NCBI GenBank assembly: GCA_951640165.1
Contig: OX621253.1
Location: forward strand, 33,797,969 to 33,861,968
Origin: Pseudoips prasinana
Lineage: Eukaryota; Arthropoda; Insecta; Lepidoptera; Nolidae
Length of the DNA: 64,000 bases
Direction: 5' to 3'
Positions 9,060 through 18,693 of the stretch are shown here, piece by piece; the first letter of the stretch is position 1, and each line of letters begins with the position of its first letter. The notes under the pieces were generated by a model. That model searched no databases and was not told the origin of the DNA. It worked only from the letters and a program-made list of their open reading frames with translations. The position numbers were made by a program, and so were the translations under genes.

Positions 9060-11174
9060 ATGCCGAAACCTGCGCGGGATGCCCTCGGGCATTTCGTGAA
9101 AAAAGGCCCTTCTCAGGGCCAACCCAAAGGCCCTTCTCAGGGCCAACCCAAAGGCCCTTCTCAGGGCCAACCAAAAGGCCCTTCTCAGGGCCAACGCGAC
9201 GTATCAGCGTCGAGTGAAGGCAGGGCCTTCTACGGCGGGAGTGTGGGCGACATGTCGGACTCCGACGTTGAGTCCATTGCATCGGATGCGGGTTCGATGG
9301 TGGTCGATCCTCGATCACGATCGGCATCGCGGAAGCGGACCTTCCTCAAGGTCGTGTCCGATGGCTCTTCGGGCTCAGGCTCGGCGAAGGAGCCTAAAAA
9401 GAGGGTCAAAGCCAAAAAGGCGTTGACAGCAGCAGACACCCACGACGTGGGTTTGGCCGATGCCCAGCGTGAGTTGGACCTGGCACGGCGGGAGCAGCTC
9501 CAGCAAGAGCTGGAGGAGTGGGTTGCGGCCCAGGAAGAACGGGCGCGCGTCGCCCGTGCCAAGTCCGGGTATGGTGCGTCCCGCGTGCTATACTCGGACC
9601 ACTCCCTGGCCGAACTCCAGAGGATGGCCTTGGAGGACGAAGAGGCGATCGTGGAGGTCGCCGCCAAGTCCTCCCATTTAAAGGGGACTTTTCAAAAGTC
9701 CCTTAAATGCCGGGCCGCGAGTCTTCGCGAAATCGTGGCGGAGCTTGTGGAGCGCAAGGCCAGCGACGAGTCGCGGCAACTGCAGGCGAAAGTGGATCGC
9801 CTGCAGTCGGAGGTTAGCCAGCTTCACCTCAAGCTGGCTGAAGCCACGGCCCGGCCATCCCAAGCCGAGCCCAGACCTGCGGCAGAGGGCCTTACCTCCT
9901 CCCCCGGCCTTGAGGATGTCCTCCGCAGGGTCATGGCGGAGGAGAGGGCCTTCGTCAGATCCTGCCTAGCGGGAATAGAGGACCGGCTCTTGCCGGAAAA
10001 ACGCCTCCGACCGCCACTTGCGGCGGACAAGAGGCGAGAAGAGCCGGTGCCTACCTCCACGAGGGAGGACGCCCTTCTCCCTTCGACCACCCCGACCAAC
10101 CAGCAGGGCTGGACGAAGGTGGTCAGTAAGGGGAAGGGCAAAGGCAAAAGGACGGCACCTGTCGTCCCTGCCGTCCCCGCCACCACCACTCCCAGCCAGT
10201 CGCGGCCAGCTGGCAAAGGGAAAGGGAAGGGGAAGGGGAAGAGCACCCCTCCAGCCCCAGCCGTCTCCGCCACCACCCCTGCCGGTCAGTCGTCGACTGG
10301 CAAGGGATAGGGGAAGGGTTCGCCCCCAGCCGGTGCCAAGAGGAACCTAGTTCCTCCCAAGACCGCGGCCGTCGTGGTGACGCTCACCACAAAGGCCGCG
10401 GAGCGGGGTGAGACGTACGCGTCCATAATGGTGCGGGCGCGTGCAAATGCCGATCCCACCAAATTGGGGATCGGTAAAGTCTCATGCCGCCGGACACAGG
10501 CTGGGGCCCGAATCTTCGAGTTCCCGGGTGCCGAGGGCGGGAAGAACGCTGACCTCTTCGCAGCAAAGCTGCAAGAGGTCATTGCGGACGACGGGAGGGT
10601 GGCCAGGCCGGTTAAGTCGGCGGCCTTCGAGGTGACGGACCTAGACGACTCCGTCACCAAGGAGGAGGTGGTAGCGGCGGTCGCAGCCATAGGTGGCTGC
10701 GCAGTCGCAGCGGTGCAGGGCGGGGGCATCAGGCCCGGGCGCGGCGGCATGGGCGCAATTCGCCTGGAGTGCCCAGTCGCCGCTGCCAAAGCCGTCCTCG
10801 AGAAGGGACGGCTCGCCGTCGGGTTCAGCTCGGCGGCGGTCCGGGCCCTTGAAGTCCCGCCGCTGAGGTGTTACCGGTGCTTCGGCATCGGTCACACCCG
10901 GGCCCTCTGTCCGTCCAGTGTCGACAGGACGGACAGCTGCTACCGCTGCGGTAAGGCGGGGCACAAAGCCGCCTCCTGCGAGGCCACCGCACCGCACTGC
11001 GCGGTGTGTGCCGCCAGTGGCCGCCCTGCGGGCCACATTATGAAGGGGAGGAATTGTATTCCTCCCCTTAAGAAGGGCAAAGCGCAGGCGCCGACCCGGC
11101 CTGTCGCTGCCACCGCCACCCCAGTAGCTGGGACCTCGGCGGCTGTGGAGGAGGAGGGTGTGATGTCCGATTAA
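9060..11174 (+). pseudogene. ORF1 (gag-like) of A4 with one nonsense codon
   Basis: ATG at 9060 (MPKPARDALGHF). One frame runs the whole length, broken only by TAG at 10308-10310 where other copies have AAG in the Gly-Lys linker. The product would stop after about 416 residues, keeping the repeat-rich N terminus and coiled coils but losing the conserved C-terminal domain and all three CCHC knuckles. The frame resumes to the TAA at 11172-11174. Confidence 0.85.
9102..9197 (+). repeat. 24 bp coding repeat, 4 units (KGPSQGQP)
   Basis: Each unit contains GGCCCT-tctc-AGGGCC, a 6 bp inverted repeat with a 4-base loop. Confidence 0.85.
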
Positions 11175-11201
11175 TGGGTAGAGTCGGACATCGCATCCTC
11201 C
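11153..11201 (+). promoter_or_regulatory. Stop-start hairpin with compensatory change (A4)
   Basis: Arms GGAGGGTGTGATGTCCGA (11153-11170) and TCGGACATCGCATCCTCC (11184-11201), loop with TAATG. Compared with A2 and A13, TTCGA/TCGAA has become TCCGA/TCGGA, so pairing is kept. Confidence 0.7.
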
Positions 11202-13984
11202 AGGCGAACGCAGGCAACCCGGCGGCGTCGTGTAACGTCCGGGGGCGCGCCGCCGAATTTTGGTCGGCTTCGTGCGGCGTGTCCCTCCTGAACAGGGGGG
11301 GTGTTCACACGTGTGTGCGGCAACGGGGGGGGTCAGTGGTGGACGTGTCGTTCGCCACCCCCGTGCTAGCCACACGCGTTGTGAACTGGCGGGTGGAGAT
11401 GGTGGAGACCCTGTCGGACCACCGATATGTGCGGTTCGACATCTCCACCCAGAGCCCGCGGGGGATGGCCCGCTCGGGCCAATCACCCTTCCCGCGGTGG
11501 GCTCTCACCCGCCTGGACCGGGAGTCAGCCCAGGAGGCGGCGTTCCTCGAGGACTGGCTCTCGCCCCCTGTGGAGGGCACGGACGTGGACGCCGCAGCGG
11601 TTCGGCTGCGGGGGTCCCTGACCGAGGTGTGCAACTCCAGCATGCCTCGGTCTCGCCGTCCGCCTCCCCGTCGCGCCGTTTATTGGTGGACGGTGGAGCT
11701 GGCGGGGCTCCGGGCCGCGTGCGTGGAGGCCAGGAGGGCCTACACGCGGAGTCGGCGGCGCACCAGCCGATGTCAGGCTGAGGAGGACCGCCTCTACGCC
11801 TCTTACCTAGAGGCAAAGACGGTCCTCAAGTCAGAAATGTGCGCCGCCGAGGACTCGGCAAAGGCCGAGATGCTGGAGGGCCTCGACAGGGATCCGTTTG
11901 GGAGGCCGTATAAGCAGGCGCGGAGCCAGCTGCGCCCTTACGGTCCCCCATTAGCGGAGACCCTAGAGCCGGCGTTGCTGGATGGGGTGGTTCGGTCACT
12001 GTTTCCGCGCAGGACCGACTTCACCCCACCAACGATGAACCCCCCGCTGGGGGGGTTGGTGGCTTCGCCGGAGGAGGAGGTGCCTCCAGTGTCGGCGGAG
12101 GAATTTCGCGCGGGGGTTCTGTCCCTCCGCGCGAAGAAGACGGCCCCTGGACCAGATGGCGTCCCGGCACGGGTGGTGGCCATCGCAGCGTCCTTCATGG
12201 AGCAGAGGATTCGGGACCTCTTCAGCGCGTGCCTGACGGCTGGGAGGTTCCCGAAGATCTGGAAGGAGGGGCAGCTTTGCCTGCTCCGGAAGGAGGGACG
12301 CCCGGTGGACTCCCCCTCGGCATACCTGCCCATCGTTCTGCTCGATGAGGTCGGTAAATTGTTCGAGGGGATCATCGCCACCCGGCTAAATAGCCAGTTG
12401 CGGGAAGTAGGGCCAGACCTGTCGGACGCCCAGTTCGGGTTCCGACAAGGGCGTTCGACGGTCGATGCGTTGGCCCTACTCAGGGGCCAAGTGCGGGAGG
12501 CGGTCGAGGCTGGGGACGGAGTGTTGGCGGTGTCGTTCGACATCGCCAACGCCTTCAACTCCGTGCCCCACTCGACCATATTGGAGGCACTCCGGTATCA
12601 CGGAGTGCCCCAATATCTGCGGGTGATCCTGGCCAACTACCTGGAGGACCGGGAGGTCCTCCTGGCGGACAGGACGGCCAGGATCAGGCGCTACGGCGCG
12701 GAGTCCGGTGTTCCACAGGGTTCGGTGCTAGGGCCCCTCTTGTGGAACATCGGATTCGATTGGCTGCTGCGCGGCACCCTCCTCCAGGGCACGAGTGTCA
12801 TCTGCTACGCGGATGACACTCTCCTCGTTGCCCGGGGGAGGGATTTTAGGGAGGCGGCCTGTCTGGCCTCAGCTGGCGGATCCTTAGTGGCAGGTAGGAT
12901 CCGCCAGCTTGGTTTGAGGGTGGCGCTGAACAAGACCGAGGCCGTGTTCTTTCACGGGCCTCGGCAGCGCTGCCCTCCTGACGCCCACATCGTGGTGGAG
13001 GGCGTCCGGATAGGGGTCGGGGCCCAGATGAAGTATCTGGGCCTCGTGCTGGACAGCAGGTGGCGCTTCGGCCCGCACTTCAGCGGGCTGTCGACGCGCC
13101 TGCTAAAAGCCGCGGACGCCCTCTCGTGGCTCCTCCCGAACCTGGGCGGGCCCAAGGAGCGATGCCGGCGCCTCTATGCCGGCATCCTCAAAAGCATGGC
13201 CCTATATGGGGCTCCCATCTGGGCGGACTCCCTCCACAGGAGGGAGAATGCAACCGCCATCCGCAGGCCCCAACGGGCCATTGCACAGCGGGTGGCGCGA
13301 GCCTACCGCTCGGTGGGCTTCGCGGCGGCGTGCGCTCTGGCCGGCACCCCTCCATGGGAATTGGAGGCATGGGTGCTCGCCAGAGTGTACGAATGGGTGG
13401 CGCGGCGTAGGGCGCTGGGTGAGCGCCCCGCCGCGCAAGAGCGGGAGGCCGTGCGGCGGGAGGCGAGGGACGCAATCGTCCTTCACTGGACACGAGACCT
13501 CGCCTCCGCCACCTTTGGTCGCCGGACGCTGGACGCGCTCGGTCCAGTCCTGCGGGACTGGCTCGAGCGCCCCCACGGTTTCCTCTCTTTCCGTCTGGTG
13601 CAGGTGTTGTCCGGGCATGGCTGCTTCGGAACGCACCTGCATCGGATCCAGAGGGAGGAGACCCCGGCGTGCCACAACTGTGGAGCCGCGGAGGACACGG
13701 CGCAGCACACCCTCGAGGTGTGCCCAGCCTGGGCTGAGCTGCGCCGTGCCCTGACAGATGTGGTCGGGATGGACCTCTCACTTCCCAGTGTGGTGAACTC
13801 CATGCTGGGGAGTGAGGAGGCTTGGGCGGCGGTTGCCTCCTTTTGCGAGAATGTCATGTCGCAAAAGGAGGCGGCGGAGCGCGCGCGGGAGGATGATCCT
13901 CTCGCGCCGCCGCTCCGCAGGCGAAGAAGGGGTGGGAGACGGCGGTTGTACGATCGTCGCCTCCCTCCTTCTGGTGGTGATTAG
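11174..13984 (+). pseudogene. ORF2 of A4, endonuclease deleted in frame
   Basis: Open frame of 936 codons against 1056 in intact copies. After MGRVGHRILQANA the protein jumps to GNPAASC, a 120-codon in-frame deletion that removes the EN glutamate (VVAEPY) and the GDLNAK motif, leaving only SDH. The RT (FRQGRSTVDA, SFDIANAF, GVPQGSVLG, YADD), the CCHC finger and the basic tail are intact. The product could in principle be an RT without nickase. A Y-to-L... substitution is not claimed; the visible point change in PSAYLPIV replaces Arg by Leu. Confidence 0.85.
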
Positions 13985-14306
13985 CGGGCGACAGGCGCGG
14001 GGGCGCCTTCGCTCGCATTGCACAAATCGCCACCATCGTCGGGCGGGAACGGCCGAGCACTCACGGTCGTTCCCGGGCCCCTCCACTTAGGGAGGGGCGT
14101 GCGGGCCCCGCTGTAAAGGCGGGCGGTCGTCGGTGGGGGACTGGACGTAAAGGCTGTGCCGGTTTCCCAGTCCTCCTCCACACAGACGATGCGGGAGTGC
14201 CGCTGGGTTATTTTAGTGGGTATGCCGGGCTAGCCGGAGAGTCCCACATAACCCGTCCATCCCCCAATGGGCGGGTATGCGTAACGCATTTTTTCCCAGC
14301 GCAAAC
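13985..14306 (+). other. 3' UTR of A4
   Basis: Family A type, cacacagacg variant, ending CGCAAAC before the poly(A). The three terminal hairpins are complete. Confidence 0.75.
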
Positions 14307-14339
14307 AAAAAAAAAAAAAAAAAAAAAAAAGGTTTGCTC
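14307..14339 (+). repeat. Poly(A) plus disturbed telomeric spacer
   Basis: 24 A residues, then GGTT and an extra TGCTC before the GGGGAACC start of A5. Only one partial telomeric unit is present. Confidence 0.8.
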
Positions 14340-14490
14340 GGGGAACCACCCCACAGTGCTTGCGTCCACGTCGCGTTCCCCGGAAACGTCCCAGTTCTGA
14401 CCACCGTAACGGAGTGGCAGACTGGGTACGGCTAAAGTGCACTGTGCATCGTAGCTACCTATTGCGTTGAGAGCTACGAATACTGCGGAA
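14340..14490 (+). other. 5' UTR of A5
   Basis: Same folded 5' UTR as the other full-ended copies; ends just before the ATG at 14491. Confidence 0.65.
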
Positions 14491-16590
14491 ATGCCAAAAC
14501 CAGCGCGGGATGCCCTCGGGCATTTTGTGAAAAAAGGCCCTTCTCAGGGCCAACCCAAAGGCCCTTCGCAGGGCCAACCCAAAGGCCCTTCTCAGGGCCA
14601 ACCAAAAGGCCCTTCTCAGGGCCAACGCGACGCTTCCTTAGCGTCGGATGAAGGCAGGGCCTTTTACGGCGGGCAGGTGGACTCCGACGATGAGTCCATT
14701 GTATCAGATGCGGACTCGATGGTGGTCGTGGATTCGCGATCGCGATCCGCGTCCCGAAAGCGAAAGACCTTTCTAAAGGATGGGTCGGATGGCTCCTCGG
14801 GCTCAGGCTCGGCGAAGGAGCCTAAACGGAAGGTGAAGGCCAAAAAGGCGGCGGATACCCACGACGTGGGTTTGGTTGATGCCCAGCGCGAGCTGGACCT
14901 GACTCGGCGGGAGCAGCTCCAGCAAGAGCTGGAGGAGCGGGTTGCGGCCCAGGAGGAACGGGCGCGCGCCGCCCGTGCCAAGTCCGGGTACGGTGCGTCT
15001 CGCGTGATGTACTCGGATCACTCCCTGGCCGAACTGCAGAGGATGGCCTTGGAGGACGAGGAGGCGATCGTGGAGGTCGCCGCCAAGTCCTCGCATCTGA
15101 AGGGGACTTTTCAGAAGTCCCTCAAATGCCGGGCCGCCAGCATGCGTGGCATCGTCGCGGAGCTGGTGGACCGCAAGGCCAGCGACGAAACGCGGCAACT
15201 GCAGGCGAAGGTAGATCGCCTGCAATCGGAGGTCAGCCAGCTGCACATGAAGCTGGCTGAAGCCACGGCCCGGCCATCGCAAGCCGAGCCCGGACCTGCG
15301 GCGGAGGGTCTTGCCTCCTCCTCCGGCCTTGAGGATGTCCTCCGCAAGGTGATGGCGGAGGAGAGGGCCTTCGTGAGGGCCTGCCTAGCGGGCATTGAGG
15401 ACCGGCTCTTGCCGGCGAAAGTCGTTCGACCGCCGCTTGCGGCGGACAGAAGGCGAGAGGAGCCGGTGCCTAGCTCCACGAGGGAGGACGCCCTTCTCCC
15501 TTCCACCACCCCGACCAACCAGCAGGGCTGGACGAAGGTGGTTGGTAAGGGCAAGGGCAAGGGAAAAAGGACGGCAGCTGTCGTCCCTGCCGTTCCCGCC
15601 ACCACCACTCCCAGCCAGTCGCGGCCAGCTGGCAAAGAGAAAGGGAAGGGGAAGGGGAAGAGCACCCCTCCAGCCCCAGCCGTCCCCGCCACCACCCCTG
15701 CTGGTCAGTCGACTGGCACGGGAAAGGGGAAGGGTTCGACCCCAGCCGGTGTCAGGAGGAACTTGGTTCCTCCCAAGACCGCGGCCGTCGTGGTGACACT
15801 CACCGCGGAAGCCGCGGAGCGGGGAGTGACGTACGCGTCCATGTTGGTGCGGGCGCGTGCCAGTGCCGATCCCACCAAATTGGGGATCGGCAAAGTGTCA
15901 TGCCGCAAGACACAGGCTGGGGCTCGTATCTTCGAGTTCCCGGGGGCGGAGGGCGGAAAAAATGCGGACCTCTTCGCAGAAAAGCTGCAAGAGGTCATTG
16001 CGGACGACGCGAAGGTGGCCAGGCCGGTGAATTCGGCGGCCTTCGAGGTGGCGGATCTGGACGACTCCGTCACCAAGGAGGAGGTGGCGGCAGCAGTCGC
16101 AGCCATTGGGGGCTGCACAGTCGCAGCGGTGCAGGTCGGGGGCATCAGGCCCGGGCGCGGCGGCATGGGCACCATTCGCCTGGAGTGCCCAGTGGCCGCA
16201 GCCAGAGCCGTCCTCGAGAAGGGACGGCTCGCCGTCGGCTTCAGCTCAGCTGCGGTCCGGGCACTTGAGGCCCAGCCGCTGAGGTGCTACAAGTGCTTCG
16301 GCATTGGCCACACCCGGGCCCTCTGTCCGTCCACTGTCGACAGGACGGACAGTTGTTACCGCTGCGGCAAGAAGGGCCACAAATCCGCCTCCTGCATGGC
16401 CGCCGCGCCGCACTGCGCAGTTTGTGCCGCCAGTGGCCGCCCTGCGGGCCATATAATGAAGGGGAGGAACTGCAGTCCTCCCCTTAAGAAGGGGAAAGTA
16501 CAGGCGCCGACCCGGCCTGTCGTTGCCACCGCCGTCCCAGTGGCTGGGACCTCAGCGGCTGTGGAGGAGGGGGGTGCGATGACCGACTAA
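14491..16590 (+). CDS. ORF1 gag-like RNA-binding protein, A5 (699 aa)
   Basis: Intact. Order of parts: MPKPARDALGHF, four KGPSQGQ units, acidic Ser-Asp region, RS/KR basic patch (SRSRSASRKRK), two helical coiled-coil-like stretches (DAQRELDLTRREQLQQELE and RQLQAKVDRLQSEVSQL), a Gly-Lys and Pro-rich linker, a conserved C-terminal domain (VTLTAEAAERGVTYASML onward) and three CCHC knuckles. Start chosen at the ATG shared by all copies. It ends in TAATG overlapping ORF2. It should coat element RNA. Since ORF2 of this copy lacks RT, the ORF1 product could only act for other copies. Confidence 0.85.
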   Translation: MPKPARDALGHFVKKGPSQGQPKGPSQGQPKGPSQGQPKGPSQGQRDASLASDEGRAFYGGQVDSDDESIVSDADSMVVVDSRSRSASRKRKTFLKDGSDGSSGSGSAKEPKRKVKAKKAADTHDVGLVDAQRELDLTRREQLQQELEERVAAQEERARAARAKSGYGASRVMYSDHSLAELQRMALEDEEAIVEVAAKSSHLKGTFQKSLKCRAASMRGIVAELVDRKASDETRQLQAKVDRLQSEVSQLHMKLAEATARPSQAEPGPAAEGLASSSGLEDVLRKVMAEERAFVRACLAGIEDRLLPAKVVRPPLAADRRREEPVPSSTREDALLPSTTPTNQQGWTKVVGKGKGKGKRTAAVVPAVPATTTPSQSRPAGKEKGKGKGKSTPPAPAVPATTPAGQSTGTGKGKGSTPAGVRRNLVPPKTAAVVVTLTAEAAERGVTYASMLVRARASADPTKLGIGKVSCRKTQAGARIFEFPGAEGGKNADLFAEKLQEVIADDAKVARPVNSAAFEVADLDDSVTKEEVAAAVAAIGGCTVAAVQVGGIRPGRGGMGTIRLECPVAAARAVLEKGRLAVGFSSAAVRALEAQPLRCYKCFGIGHTRALCPSTVDRTDSCYRCGKKGHKSASCMAAAPHCAVCAASGRPAGHIMKGRNCSPPLKKGKVQAPTRPVVATAVPVAGTSAAVEEGGAMTD
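14533..14628 (+). repeat. 24 bp coding repeat, 4 units
   Basis: One unit reads ttcgc instead of ttctc, but the inverted-repeat arms stay intact. Confidence 0.85.
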
Positions 16591-18209
16591 TGGGTAGGGT
16601 CAAACATCGCATCCTCCAGGCGAACACCAACCACTGCAGAGCGGCACAGGATCTGCTGATGCAGACTGTGGCCGAGTGGTTGGTGGACGTGGCGGTGGTC
16701 GCCGAGCCGTACTCGATACCTGGCCGTTGGCTGGGTGATCGAGACGGCTTGGTGGCGTTGGTGTCGCGGCCTGCCACGGACTCCCCTCCCCTCTCGCTTT
16801 TAGAGAGTGGTCCGGGATACGTGGCCGCCGCGTGGGGAGAAATAGCCCTGGTCGGGGTCTATTTCTCCCCGAACCGCCCTCTAAGGGACTTCGAGAACTT
16901 TCTCGAGGTCCTTACGGCAGTCGTCGGGAGGGTGGCACCACGTCAGGTCGTCGTGTTGGGCGACCTGAACGCCAAGGCGGTGGCCTGGGGCAACCCAGCG
17001 GCGTCCTGTAACGTCCGGGGGCGTGCCGTCGAATTTTGGGCGGCTTCGTGCGGCGTGTCCCTCCTGAACAGGGGGGATGTTCACACGTGTGTGCGGCAAC
17101 AGGGAGGGTCAGTGGTGGACGTGTCGTTCGCCACCCCTGTGCTAGCCACACGCGTCGTGAACTGGCGGGTGGAGATGGTGGAGACCCTGTCGGACCACCG
17201 ATATGTGCGGTTCGACATCTCCACCCAGAGCCCGCGGGGGATGGCCCGCTCGGGCCAATCACCCTTCCCGCGGTGGGCTCTCACCCGCCTGGACCGGGAG
17301 TCAGCCCAGGAGGCGGCGTTCCTCGAGGACTGGCTCTCGCCCCCTGTGGAGGGCACGGACGTGGACGCCGCAGCGGTTCGGCTGCGGGGGTCCCTGACCG
17401 AGGTATGCAACTCCAGCATGCCTCGGTCTCGCCGTCCGCCTCCCCGTCGCGCCGTTTATTGGTGGACGGTGGAGCTGGCGGGGCTCCAGGCCGCGTGCGT
17501 GGAGGCCAGGAGGGCCTACACGCGGAGTCGGCGCTCAGTGGGCTTTGCGGCGGCGTGCGCTCTGGCCGGCACCCCTCCCTGGGAATTGGAGGCATGGGTG
17601 CTCGCCAGAGTGTACGATTGGGCGGCGCGGCGTAGGGCGCTCGGTGAGCGCCCCGCCGCGCAAGAGCGGGATGCCGTGCGGCGGGAGGCGAGGGACGCAA
17701 TCGTCCTACACTGGACACGGGACCTCGCCTCCGCCACATTTGGACGCCGGACGCTGGACGCGCTCGGTCCAGTCCTGCGGGACTGGCTCGAGCGGTCCCA
17801 CGGTTTCCTCTCGTTCCGTCTGGTGCAGGTGTTATCCGGGCATGGCTGCTTCGGATCGCACCTGCATCGGATCCGGAGGGAGGAAACCCCGGCGTGCCAC
17901 GAGTGTGGAGCCGCGGAGGACACGGCGCAGCACACCCTCGAGGTGTGCCCAGCCTGGGCTGAGCTGCGCCGTGCCCTGACCGATGTAGTCGGGATTGACC
18001 TCTCGCTTCCCAGTGTGGTTAATTCCATGCTGGGAAGTGAGGAGGCTTGGGCGGCGGTTGCCTCCTTTTGCGAGAATGTCATGTCGCAAAAGGAGGCGGC
18101 GGAGCGCGCGCGGGAGGATGATCCTCTCGCGCCGCCGCTCCGCAGGCGAAGAAGGGGTGGGAGACGGCGGTTGTACGATCGTCGTCTCCCTCCTTCTGGT
18201 GGTGATTAG
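16590..18209 (+). pseudogene. ORF2 of A5, RT domain deleted in frame
   Basis: 539 codons. Residues 1 to about 317 are normal: endonuclease with QANTNHC, VVAEPY, GDLNAK and TLSDHRY, and the start of the linker (AYTRSRR). The sequence then jumps to SVGFAAACALAGTP, after the RT, and continues through the CCHC finger (CHECGAAEDTAQHTLEVC) to the normal end. 517 codons are gone, including all palm motifs. The junction near 17531-17536 shares only one or two bases. The product would be an endonuclease fused to the C-terminal nucleic-acid-binding part. Confidence 0.85.
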
Positions 18210-18496
18210 CGGGCGACAGGCGCGGGGGCGGGTCGGGCGGGAACGGCCGAGCACTCACGGTCGTTTCCGGGCCCCTCCACTTAGGGAGGGGCGTGCGGGC
18301 CCCGCTGTAAAGGCGGGCGGTCGTCGGTGGGGGACTGGACGTAAAGGCTGTGCCGGTTTCCCAGTCCTCCTCCACAAAGACGATGCGGGAGTGCCGCTGG
18401 GTTATTTTAGTGGGTATGCCGGAGTAGCCGGAGAGTCCCACATAACCCGTCCATCCCCCAATGGGCGGGTATGCGTAACGCATTTTTTCCCAGCGT

Positions 18497-18497
<1 letters not shown>
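18210..18497 (+). other. 3' UTR of A5 with short deletion
   Basis: About 32 bases are missing after GCGCGGGGGCG compared with A4. The later hairpins and the terminal block remain. The end is CAGCGTC before the poly(A), not CAGCGCAAAC. Confidence 0.75.
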
Positions 18498-18529
<32 letters not shown>

Positions 18530-18536
18530 TTAGGTT
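18498..18536 (+). repeat. Poly(A) plus telomeric spacer
   Basis: 30 A residues, then GGTTAGGTT. Confidence 0.85.
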
Positions 18537-18693
18537 GGGGAACCACCCCACAGTGCTTGCGTCCACGTCGCGTTCCCCGGAAACGTCCCAGTTCTGACCA
18601 CCGTAACGGAGTGGCAGACTGGGTACGGCTAAAGTGCACTGTGCATCGTAGCGACTATCTGCCTTGAGTGCTGCGATATTGATTTGTTTGGAC
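18537..18693 (+). other. 5' UTR of A6 with terminal and internal hairpins
   Basis: The 5' end GGGGAAC (18537-18543) can pair with GTTCCCC (18572-18578). CCCAGTTCTGACCAC (18587-18601) pairs with GTGGCAGACTGGG (18611-18623) with two single-base bulges and a 9-base loop. GTGCACTGTGCAT follows. ATG of ORF1 at 18694. Confidence 0.65.

Larger units (their letters stand above)
8904..14330 (+). mobile_element. A4: full-length family A element, defective in both ORFs
   Basis: 5' UTR 8904-9059, ORF1 from 9060, UAAUG at 11172-11176, ORF2 to 13984, 3' UTR 13985-14306, poly(A) 14307-14330. It is shorter than intact copies because 360 bp of the endonuclease are missing. Confidence 0.85.
14340..18527 (+). 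mobile_element. A5: full-ended family A element lacking the RT domain
   Basis: 5' UTR 14340-14490, ORF1 14491-16590, ORF2 16590-18209 with a 1551 bp in-frame deletion, 3' UTR 18210-18497 with a further deletion of about 32 bases, poly(A) 18498-18527. Both ends are normal, so the copy could be mobilised by another copy's RT. Confidence 0.85.

Noticed and set aside
9102..9197. Regular 24 bp repeats as a CRISPR-like array
   Set aside because: Units are contiguous, code for KGPSQGQP inside ORF1 and have no unique spacers; the sequence is eukaryotic.
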